Positions 51,039 to 58,479 of a stretch of 64,000 nt of DNA are shown here, piece after piece (position 1 is the first letter of the stretch; each line of letters begins with the position of its first letter). The stretch covers positions 1-64,000 of the forward strand of contig NZ_BBJP01000081.1 in the NCBI RefSeq assembly GCF_000739595.1, read 5' to 3'. The notes beneath the pieces are model-generated. The model did no database searches and was not told the DNA's origin. It saw only the letters and a program-made list of their open reading frames with translations. A program made the translations under genes and the position numbers. This DNA comes from Halorubrum halophilum (GTDB lineage Archaea; Halobacteriota; Halobacteria; Halobacteriales; Haloferacaceae).

Positions 51039-52205
51039 ATGACCGACGCACGCGTCGCCGGAGTCGGGCTCACTCACTTCGGGAGCCACCCGGATCGGAC
51101 GGGCCGCGACCTCTTCGCGACGGCCGCGCTCCGGGCGTTCGAGGACGCCGGCGTCCCCCGCGAGGACGTCGAGGAGTTGAACTACGGCAACTTCATGGGC
51201 GCGCTCGCCGAGCATCAGGGTCACCAGGCGCCGCTGATGGCCGAGGCGGCCGGGGTGAACTGCCCGTCGACCCGCTACGAGGAGGCGTGCGCCTCGGCCG
51301 GCGTCGCGGTGCGCGAGGCGGTCCGGACCGTCCGCGCTGGCGACGCCGACGTGGCGCTGGCCGGCGGGATGGAGCGCATGACGAACCTCCCGACCGACGA
51401 GGTGACCGAGGGGCTCGCCATCGCCGCCGACGACCTGTTCGAGGTGCGTGCCGGAGTGACGTTCCCCGGGGCGTACGCGCTGATGGCGACCGCCTACTTC
51501 GACGCGTACGGCGGGACCCGCGAGGACCTCGCGCACGTCGCCGCGAAGAACCACGCGAACGCGGTCCCCAACGAGTACGCGCAGTACCGGAAGGAGGTGT
51601 CCGTCGAGGAGGCGCTGGAGGCCCCGCCCGTCGCCGAGCCGCTCCACCTCTACGACGCCTGCCCGATCACCGACGGCGCGAGCGCGCTCGTGATCGTCTC
51701 CGAGGAGTACGCGGCCGAGAACGACGTGGACGCCCCCGTCGCGGTGGCGGGGACCGGACAGGGCACCGACCGGATGGCGCTCGCGGACCGCGAGCGCCTC
51801 GCGCGCACTCCCGCCGCCGACGACGCGGCCGACGCGGCCTACGCCGACGCCGGGGTCGGCCCGGACGACGTGGACGTGGCGGAGGTCCACGACTGTTTCA
51901 CCATCGCGGAGGTGCTCGCGCTGGAGTCGCTCGGCTTCTTCGACCCCGGCGAGGGGATCGCGGCCGCACGCGAGGGGGTCACGACCGCCGACGGCGACCT
52001 CCCCGTGAACCTCTCTGGCGGGCTGAAGGCGAAGGGGCACCCGGTCGGCGCGACCGGCGGCTCACAGATCGCGGAGCTGACCCGGCTGTTACGCGGCGAT
52101 CACCCGAACAGCGAGCACGTCGCCGACGCCGAGGTGGGGGTCGCGCACAACGCCGGCGGGACGGTGGCCAGCGCGGTCGTCCACGTGCTGGAGGTGGCGG
52201 AATGA
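51039..52205 (+). CDS. thiolase domain protein (acetyl-CoA C-acyltransferase-like)
   Basis: A 388-residue thiolase. The nucleophilic cysteine lies in RYEEACASAGVAVREAV, and the C-terminal motifs VDVAEVHDCFTIAEVLALESLGF and GGLKAKGHPVGATGGSQIAEL carry the catalytic His. It is of the archaeal SCP2-like type found with DUF35 proteins in the mevalonate or fatty-acid routes. Its stop overlaps the next start by 4 bp, and the DUF35 partner is expected to form a complex with it. Confidence 0.9.
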   Translation: MTDARVAGVGLTHFGSHPDRTGRDLFATAALRAFEDAGVPREDVEELNYGNFMGALAEHQGHQAPLMAEAAGVNCPSTRYEEACASAGVAVREAVRTVRAGDADVALAGGMERMTNLPTDEVTEGLAIAADDLFEVRAGVTFPGAYALMATAYFDAYGGTREDLAHVAAKNHANAVPNEYAQYRKEVSVEEALEAPPVAEPLHLYDACPITDGASALVIVSEEYAAENDVDAPVAVAGTGQGTDRMALADRERLARTPAADDAADAAYADAGVGPDDVDVAEVHDCFTIAEVLALESLGFFDPGEGIAAAREGVTTADGDLPVNLSGGLKAKGHPVGATGGSQIAELTRLLRGDHPNSEHVADAEVGVAHNAGGTVASAVVHVLEVAE

Positions 52206-52603
52206 GCGCGCCCGCGAGCAACGGGGGCTACGACGAGTGGCTCGACGCCCTCGCGGACGGCGAGGGGTACGCCCTCGTCTGCCCGGACGGGCACGGGTCG
52301 CTCCCCCCGCGACGGGTGTGCCCGGAGTGCGGGGCCGCGGCCCTCTCCGAGGGGCCCCTCGCCGAGACCGGGACCGTCGAGACGTACAGCGTCGTCCACG
52401 TCGCCGGGCCGCGCTTCGCCGACGACACCCCCTACGTGAACGCGATCGTCGACTTCGGACCGATCCGGCTCACGGGTGTCCTGCGCGGAGTCGAGCCCGC
52501 GACCGAGGCCGTCGCGGTCGGCGACCGGGTCGCCGTCGGCGTCGAGGAGCGCGCCACCGACGGCGAGCCGCTCGTCGTCTTCCGGCCGGCGACGGAGGAG
52601 TAG
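52202..52603 (+). CDS. Zn-ribbon and OB-fold protein (DUF35), thiolase partner
   Basis: A 133-residue DUF35 protein. A rubredoxin-like zinc ribbon (ALVCPDGHGSLPPRRVCPECGA) precedes an OB fold (TVETYSVVHVAGPRFADDTPYVNAIVDFGPIRLTGVLRG). In archaea such proteins bridge thiolase and HMG-CoA synthase so that acetoacetyl-CoA is channelled. The first zinc pair appears as C-x3-H instead of C-x2-C, so metal binding may use histidine. The ATG overlaps the thiolase stop in an ATGA. Confidence 0.87.
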   Translation: MSAPASNGGYDEWLDALADGEGYALVCPDGHGSLPPRRVCPECGAAALSEGPLAETGTVETYSVVHVAGPRFADDTPYVNAIVDFGPIRLTGVLRGVEPATEAVAVGDRVAVGVEERATDGEPLVVFRPATEE

Positions 52604-52735
52604 CCGTTTTTCGACCGCGAGAGGAGAAGTGGGTCGCCGCCGCAACCGCGGGACGCAACGTCGTTTTTTGTTGCTGTCACCTTCTCTCCGGACCGGTCCA
52701 AACGGTTATGACGGCGTCCCGAGTACTCCGACTCC

Positions 52736-55528
52736 ATGAGCGACCGCATCCGCGTGCTCCACGTCGAGGACGACCCGGACCTCGCGGAGATCACCGCGTC
52801 GTTCCTCGAACGGGAGGACTCGCGGATCGCGGTCGAGACCGCCTCGAACGCCACTGAGGGACTCGAACGCCTCGACGATCCCGACGCCGAAGTGGACTGT
52901 ATCGTCTCCGACCACGACATGCCGGGGCCGAACGGGATCGAGTTCCTGGAGACCGTCCGCGAGCGCGACCCGGAGATCCCCTTCGTCCTCTACACCGGGA
53001 AGGGGTCGGAGTCGGTCGCCAGCGAGGCGATCTCCGCGGGCGTGACAGACTACCTCCAGAAGGGCGGCGGCACCGAGCAGTACGAGATTCTGGCGAACCG
53101 CGTCGTCGACGCGGTGGAGAAGTGCCGGATCGAGCGCGAGGCCGACCGAACGCAGGCCCACCTGCGGGCGATCACCGACCACTCGATGGACGCCATCGTC
53201 ACCATCGACGCCGACAGCCGGATCCGGTTCGCGAACCCGGCGGTCGAGCGGCTGTTCGGCTACGCGCCCGCGAAGCTGGAGGGCGAGCCCTTGGCGACGC
53301 TGATGCCGGACCGAACGCGGGAGGCGCACCGCGAGGCCCTCGCGCGGTACTGCGAGACGGGCGAGCGCTCGATGGACTGGTCGGCCGTCGAGTTTCCGGG
53401 GAAACACCGGGACGGCCGCGAGATCCCCCTGTCGATCTCCTTCGGGGAGTTCGAGGAGGACGGAGAGCGGCGGTTCGTCGGTATTCTCCGGGACGTGACG
53501 GAGCGGGAGCGTCACCGGGCGTTCGTGGAGCAGTCCAGCGACATCGTCACCGCGCTCGACGCGAACGGGACGTTTCAGTACGCGAGCCCCTCGGTCGAGC
53601 GGATCCTCGGCCACGACCCGACGGAGATGGTCGGCGAGGACGCGTTCTCGTACGTCCACCCGGAGGACCGCGAACGGGTCGTCGAAGTGTTCGCGCGGTC
53701 CGTCACCGGCGACGATCCGAATCCGGCGGTCGAGTACCGACTCCAGGACGCGGACGGGGGATACCTGTGGGTGGAGTCGGTCGGGAGCAACCGGCTCGAC
53801 GACCACGGGGTCGGCGGGTTCGTGATCAACACTCGCGACATCTCGGACCGCAAGCGGCGCGAGGAGAAGCTGTCACGTCTGCGCGAGTGGACGCGGGACC
53901 TCAACTACACGCGGACCGTCGAGGAGACGACGCAGCTGGCGGTCGACGCCGCGGACGAGATCGTCGGTGCGGGACTGAGCGGTATCCACCTCGTGAACGA
54001 GGCGGGCGACGCGCTCGAACCCGCCGCTCTCGCGGAGTCGGTACCCGCGTTCTTCGACGAACAGCCCTCATACGACCGGGACGAGCCGCCCGGAACGCGT
54101 GCGGCCCTCGCGTGGGAGGCGTACCGCGGCGACGAGCCGCTCGACGTCGGCGATCTGTCGGCGTTCGACCGGCTCGACGAGGAGACGCCCGCCGAGAGCA
54201 TCATCCTCCACCCGATCGGCGACCACGGGCTGTTCGTCATCTCCTCGTCGAAGCCGAACGCGTTCACCGAGACCGACGTGCTCATCGCGGAGATCCTCGC
54301 GAACCATCTCGAGACCGCCTTGGACCGCGTCGCCCGCGAGACCAGCTTGGAGCGCCTCCACGACGCGACCCGGGGCCTGATTCAGGCCGACTCCCCCGAG
54401 GGGATCGCCGAGCGCGTCGTCGAGGCGGCCGAGGAGGTGCTCGGGTTCTCCGTGGTCACCGTCCGGCTGTACGACGAGGACGCCGGGGGGCTCGTCCCCG
54501 TCGCGGTCTCGGCGGCGGTCAAGGAGGTGCTCCCGCCTCGCGGAGTGTTCACGTCCGACGGCGGGAGCCTCAACTGGGACGCGTTCGAGGCGGGCCAGCC
54601 CCGCGTGTACGACGACATCGAGACGGCCGGCGCGGTCGACACCGGAACCGGCCTCCGGAGCCTGATGATCCTCCCCGTCGGCGAGCACGGGACCATCTCC
54701 GTCGGCGAGACCGAGCCCGGCGTCTTCGACGGGACGGACGAGCACCTCGCGCGGATCCTCGCGACGGCGGCCGAGACGGCGCTCAACGCGGCGGCGCGGA
54801 CCGGCCGCCTCCACGAGCGGAGCGAGGAGTTGGAGCGGCAGAACGACCGGCTCGAGGAGTTCGCCAGCGTCGTCTCCCACGACCTTCGGAACCCCCTGAA
54901 CGTGGCGCAGGGACGGGTGCGACTGGCCCGCGACGAGTGCGACAGCGAGCACCTCGACGCGGCCGCGCGCGCTCACGAGCGGATGGACACGCTGATCGCC
55001 GACCTGCTCACGCTCGCCCGCGAGGGCGGGCGAGTGAGCGAGACGGAGCCGGTCCGGCTCTCCGTCGTCGTCGAGTCCTGCTGGGAGACCGTCGAGACCG
55101 CGGACGCGACGCTGACCGTCGAGGAAGACCTGTGGCTCCGGGCCGACGAGAGCCGGCTCAGGCAGCTCGTCGAGAACCTGGTGCGGAACAGCGTGGAACA
55201 CGGCGGGGACGACGTGGCGATCACCGTGGGGGCGCTCGGCGGCGGGGGAGAGGACGCGGGCGACGACGAAGCAGGCGACGACGGAACGGGAGGCGAGGCG
55301 AGCGACGAGGTCGGGTTCTTCGTCGAGGACGACGGGCCGGGGATTCCGGAGGCGGAACGCGATCAGGTGTTCGACGCCGGCTACTCGACCTTGCAGGAGG
55401 GGACCGGATTCGGCCTGCGGATCGTCGAGCAGGTCGCGACGGCCCACGGCTGGTCGGTCCGAGTCACAGAGGGGCGCGAGGGAGGAGCCCGGTTCGAGGT
55501 GACCGGTGTGGAGCCGGCGGGCGAGTGA
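52736..55528 (+). CDS. receiver-PAS-PAS-GAF-GAF hybrid histidine kinase
   Basis: A 930-residue cytoplasmic sensor kinase. Domains in order: response-regulator receiver (1-120; phospho-acceptor Asp in DCIVSDHDMPGPNG), PAS (about 135-255, ITDHSMDAIVTIDADSRIRF), PAS (about 260-375), GAF (about 400-540), GAF (about 555-690), HisKA (about 710-775, VVSHDLRNPLN with the phospho-His) and HATPase (about 800-928, ENLVRNSVEHGG and DDGPGIPEAERDQVF). An acidic Gly/Glu/Asp insert (about 834-857) interrupts the ATPase domain. No membrane helix is present, so it senses a cytoplasmic signal. It is followed by element copy 3. Confidence 0.9.
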   Translation: MSDRIRVLHVEDDPDLAEITASFLEREDSRIAVETASNATEGLERLDDPDAEVDCIVSDHDMPGPNGIEFLETVRERDPEIPFVLYTGKGSESVASEAISAGVTDYLQKGGGTEQYEILANRVVDAVEKCRIEREADRTQAHLRAITDHSMDAIVTIDADSRIRFANPAVERLFGYAPAKLEGEPLATLMPDRTREAHREALARYCETGERSMDWSAVEFPGKHRDGREIPLSISFGEFEEDGERRFVGILRDVTERERHRAFVEQSSDIVTALDANGTFQYASPSVERILGHDPTEMVGEDAFSYVHPEDRERVVEVFARSVTGDDPNPAVEYRLQDADGGYLWVESVGSNRLDDHGVGGFVINTRDISDRKRREEKLSRLREWTRDLNYTRTVEETTQLAVDAADEIVGAGLSGIHLVNEAGDALEPAALAESVPAFFDEQPSYDRDEPPGTRAALAWEAYRGDEPLDVGDLSAFDRLDEETPAESIILHPIGDHGLFVISSSKPNAFTETDVLIAEILANHLETALDRVARETSLERLHDATRGLIQADSPEGIAERVVEAAEEVLGFSVVTVRLYDEDAGGLVPVAVSAAVKEVLPPRGVFTSDGGSLNWDAFEAGQPRVYDDIETAGAVDTGTGLRSLMILPVGEHGTISVGETEPGVFDGTDEHLARILATAAETALNAAARTGRLHERSEELERQNDRLEEFASVVSHDLRNPLNVAQGRVRLARDECDSEHLDAAARAHERMDTLIADLLTLAREGGRVSETEPVRLSVVVESCWETVETADATLTVEEDLWLRADESRLRQLVENLVRNSVEHGGDDVAITVGALGGGGEDAGDDEAGDDGTGGEASDEVGFFVEDDGPGIPEAERDQVFDAGYSTLQEGTGFGLRIVEQVATAHGWSVRVTEGREGGARFEVTGVEPAGE

Positions 55529-55559
55529 CGAGATAAGCGATTGTCACGAACCGGCCCCT

Positions 55560-56006
55560 GATCGATAGCGGGAGTGAGTGTTGTAGATCTGAGTAGGTAT
55601 TGTTTATAAGTGATCGAGTGGTGTTGCTGACGGCTGTTTATAAGGATACGGCGACACTGCGGTGAATACGTCCAAAGCCCCAGTCGCTGAGGACGACGCA
55701 CGCTCGCTGCGGTCCTCGGTCACTCGCTTCGCTCGTTCCCTGTGGTCCTTACGTCGCCTGCGTCGTCCTCAGCGACTGCCCCTTTGAGTCCCACCCCGAC
55801 CACACCGCACGGCCTCACGCCTCCCCAGCCTCGTCGCTGGCGCCGTCGGCGCCAGCGACTCCCTCGCGCGTGCTGACTCGCGGCCTGTCGGCCGCTCGCA
55901 GGCACGCGCCACCGCACCGTTTTTATAAACGATCGTCGCCATCCCCACGGCTATTTAAATACGGTCTTACCGCCAACGATCTTCACACTCACTCCTGCCA
56001 TCGATC
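55560..56006 (+). mobile_element. dispersed stem-loop element, copy 3 (447 bp, terminal inverted repeats)
   Basis: Bounded by imperfect terminal inverted repeats: 55560-55583 and 55983-56006 share GATCGAT(A/G)GC(G/A)GGAGTGAGTGT in opposite orientation. Two TATA-like boxes lie 34 bp apart (55603-55608 and 55637-55642), as in copy 1. The main stem is a perfect 20-bp pair (55681-55700 with 55759-55778), and its sequence differs from that of copy 1 on both arms in matching fashion. Hairpins with 12-bp arms (55833-55859) and 6-bp arms (55880-55895) follow, then the CGCCACCGCA tail. No ORF. It lies directly downstream of the hybrid kinase gene. Confidence 0.85.
55661..55916 (+). ncRNA. candidate structured RNA of element copy 3
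   Basis: Predicted to begin about 22-28 nt after the TATA-like box at 55637-55642, and to contain the long stem, two short hairpins and the CACCGCA tail. Transcription and ends are inferred from the fixed spacing of promoter and structure shared with copies 1 and 2. Confidence 0.4.
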
Positions 56007-56102
56007 GCCGCGCTGTCTGTACTGACTGCGCCTTACGCTGGTCGCTTAACGAATACAGGTCACAGCAGTGCCAAAAATCCGAAACCGGAGAAGCGACCCG
56101 AC

Positions 56103-56873
56103 TTACTCCCGAGTGATCAGTTCGACCTCGTGGCCGTCCTGGTCCTTCGTGAACGCGTAGTTGTGGTCGCAGGACTCGGGGTCGCGGTAGTCGGGCGCCT
56201 CCCGGGTCATCAGCTGCTCCCACGCGTCGTCGAGGTCGTCGACGCGGACCGCGACGTGGCCCCAGCCGTCGCCCATCGTGTACTCGCGGCCGTCGTAGTT
56301 GTAGGTGAGCTCCAGTCGCATCGCCTCCTTCGGGGCGTCCTCGGGGGCCATGAAGTAGTTCGAGAAGCTGTCGGCCTCCCAGCGGCCGGACGGCTGCTCC
56401 GCGTACTCGAACTTACGGGTCCAGTAGCCGAGCGCCTCGTCGGCGTCCTCGACGCGGATCATCGTGTGGTCGATGCTCCACTTGGCGCCGTAGTCGCGCT
56501 TGACGATCTCGATCTCGTGGCCGTCCGGGTCCTTCACGAACGCGTAGCGGTTTCCGCAGGACTCGGGGTCGCGGTAGTCCTCGACGCCTTCCTCCATCAG
56601 CTGGTCGTACGACTCCTGAAGCGCGTCTTCGGGAACGCGCACGGCGATGTGGCCCCACGCGTCGCCGATCTCGTAGGTGTGATCACCGTGGTTGTAGGTG
56701 AGCTCCAGGGTCGCGCCGTCCTCGTGCATCCCTTCAGGGCCGAGGAAGACGTTAGTGAAGGTGTCGGCCTCCCAGCGTCCCTTCTCCTCGTAGTTCAGGT
56801 GCGTCTGGTACCAGTCGAGACTCTCCTCTAAGTCCTCGACGCGGATCATCACGTGATCGAAGGTTCCGTCCAT
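56103..56873 (-). CDS. gloA: duplicated VOC (glyoxalase I-like) protein
   Basis: A 256-residue protein formed by two tandem VOC modules (about 1-125 and 132-256), each a glyoxalase I-like unit: DHVMIRVEDLEESLDWYQTHLNYEEKGRWEADTFTNVFLG and DHTMIRVEDADEALGYWTRKFEYAEQPSGRWEADSFSNYFMA. Metal residues include the two His of the D-H-(V/T)-M-I-R starts and the Glu of LELTYN in each half. It probably removes methylglyoxal using a thiol cofactor; since haloarchaea lack glutathione, gamma-glutamylcysteine (see gshA) is a likely partner. The start at 56873 is MDGTFDHV. Confidence 0.88.
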   Translation of the reverse strand: MDGTFDHVMIRVEDLEESLDWYQTHLNYEEKGRWEADTFTNVFLGPEGMHEDGATLELTYNHGDHTYEIGDAWGHIAVRVPEDALQESYDQLMEEGVEDYRDPESCGNRYAFVKDPDGHEIEIVKRDYGAKWSIDHTMIRVEDADEALGYWTRKFEYAEQPSGRWEADSFSNYFMAPEDAPKEAMRLELTYNYDGREYTMGDGWGHVAVRVDDLDDAWEQLMTREAPDYRDPESCDHNYAFTKDQDGHEVELITRE

Positions 56874-57064
56874 ACGCGGTCCGTCGGGCGCTCGCCCCAA
56901 AAGCGTACTGAAGGGGTGCGAGGCTGGCCGCGATCCGACGGCGCGGACCGGGCGTCACGACAAACGGCGTCCGCGTTTTCTGCAGTTAGTATGGGATTAA
57001 TAGATAGTCACGGGCTCTGACACATAATCGGCGGGGGCGCCGCGGACGGCGCGCTTGCCGATCG

Positions 57065-58237
57065 ATGCAAGACACACGAGACCCGCCGTCGACCACGATC
57101 GACGGTATCGACGAGTCGTATCGCGCTGAACCAACTCTCGAGGCGGAGTCGACGCCCGGCCCGGGGAGCACCGATCCCGAAGCGGCGGTCGGAGCCAGAG
57201 CTCCGACCGGAGGGGCGGTCCGGACCGAGCCGACGCGGTCCACCGAACCGATCGCGACCGGAGCGACCGAACCGACCGATCCCACCGCGACGGAACCAAC
57301 TGGACCGGCCGCGATCGGAGCGACCGAACCGGCCTCCGGGCTACTGCAGTCGCTCGTTGGGCTCGCCTCCGGCTCCCCGTTCGTGGCGGCGATCGCCGCG
57401 ATCGAGACGGTCATCGCGACCGTCCTGCTCGGCGTGCCGCTCTCGCCCGCGCCGGCCGTGGTCGGGCTCGTCGCGTTCGCGGTGTACACCGTCGACCACG
57501 TCGCCGACGCGGCGGCGGACGCTCGGTCCACGCCCGAACGCGCGCGGATCGCGCGTCGGTACGGCGATCAGCTGATGGCCGCCGCCGCCGTCGCCTACGG
57601 GCTCGCCGCGGCGCTCGCGACCCTCGGCGGCCCGCTCGCGCTCGGCGTCGCGTTGCTCCCGGGAGCGTTCTGGATCGCGTACGCCTCCGACTGGCTCCCG
57701 AACGCCGGGCGGGCCGTCCGCTCGATCGCCCCGGACGGCGACCTCGGGACGGGGGTGCGCCTCCCGCGACTGAAGGAGGTGCCCGTGCTCAGTTCCGCCG
57801 TCGTCGCCGCGGGGTGGGGGATCGCGGTCACGCTCCTGCCGCTGGCGTTCGCCGACGCGGTGTCGCCCACCCCAGCCGTCGTGATCGCGTTCGAGTACTT
57901 CCTGCTGCGGTCGTTCGTCGACGCCGAGCTCCCGAACGTCCGGGACGTGGAGGCCGACGCCGCGGCGGGAGTCTCGACGCTCCCCATCGTGCTCGGCGTC
58001 GCCCGAACTCGCCGCGTGCTGTACGGAGTGGACCTCGTCACGGCGACGACGCTGGCCGCGGCGACGGCGACCGGGGTTCTCGCGCCGGGTATCGCTGCGG
58101 CGCTCGGCGTCGGGCTCGCGGCGTCGCTCGCGGTCACCGCGCTCGCCGGCCGGGTCGACGACGACGCGGTGTTGGGCGTCGCCCCCGACTGCAGCTACCT
58201 CGTCGTCGCGGCCGCGCTCGTCGTCGTCGCGGCGTGA
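57065..58237 (+). CDS. UbiA-type prenyltransferase with disordered N-terminus
   Basis: A 390-residue protein. Residues 1-about 90 are Glu/Pro/Thr-rich and repetitive (TEP and GATEPT units). From about residue 95 there are eight or nine membrane helices. Two Asp-rich motifs of the UbiA family appear: VDHVADAAADARS and NVRDVEADAAAGVSTLP, which bind the Mg-diphosphate substrate. The FEYFLLRSFVDAELPNVRDVEAD region resembles haloarchaeal UbiA homologues of undefined substrate, such as quinone or lipid prenylation. A start after the repetitive leader cannot be excluded. Confidence 0.8.
   Translation: MQDTRDPPSTTIDGIDESYRAEPTLEAESTPGPGSTDPEAAVGARAPTGGAVRTEPTRSTEPIATGATEPTDPTATEPTGPAAIGATEPASGLLQSLVGLASGSPFVAAIAAIETVIATVLLGVPLSPAPAVVGLVAFAVYTVDHVADAAADARSTPERARIARRYGDQLMAAAAVAYGLAAALATLGGPLALGVALLPGAFWIAYASDWLPNAGRAVRSIAPDGDLGTGVRLPRLKEVPVLSSAVVAAGWGIAVTLLPLAFADAVSPTPAVVIAFEYFLLRSFVDAELPNVRDVEADAAAGVSTLPIVLGVARTRRVLYGVDLVTATTLAAATATGVLAPGIAAALGVGLAASLAVTALAGRVDDDAVLGVAPDCSYLVVAAALVVVAA
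57225..57335 (+). repeat. degenerate ACCGAACC/GATCCG repeat in the UbiA leader
   Basis: Imperfect short repeats encode Thr-Glu-Pro and related units, for instance CGACCGAACCGACCGAT-like segments at about 57240-57330. They are less regular than the halocyanin or 20.9-kb minisatellites, and appear older. Confidence 0.5.
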
Positions 58238-58321
58238 CGGACCGGCCGGACAGACAGATCTGACGCGCTGCGAGGTGATTGGGGGACGACCGGAGGTGAC
58301 CCGGTCTCGCCGTCCCCGCTT

Positions 58322-58405
58322 CGCCTGCCGCGTTTCGTCCGCCGCTTTTTGCCTGCCGCGTTTTATCTCCCGCACTTCGCCTGTCGCGTTTCGCCCGCCG
58401 CGGAC
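58322..58405. repeat. 14-bp degenerate tandem repeat (six units)
   Basis: Six adjacent 14-nt units of the form CGCCTGCCGCGTTT: 58322-58335, then variants at each 14-nt step to about 58405. It lies in the non-coding gap between the UbiA and kinase genes. Nothing is known of a function; it precedes the kinase promoter. Confidence 0.8.
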
Positions 58406-58451
58406 GGTCTTTCGCGTGGACGAGTAATGTCTGACCGCTGGAGCAAAATGA

Positions 58452-58457
58452 TTTATA
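58452..58457 (+). promoter_or_regulatory. TATA box of the 7TM histidine kinase gene
   Basis: TTTATA 23-28 nt upstream of the GTG at 58480, in a short AT-rich patch, supporting the GTG as the start of a leaderless transcript. Confidence 0.6.
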
Positions 58458-58479
58458 TCTCGGTTGTCTGTAAATAACT

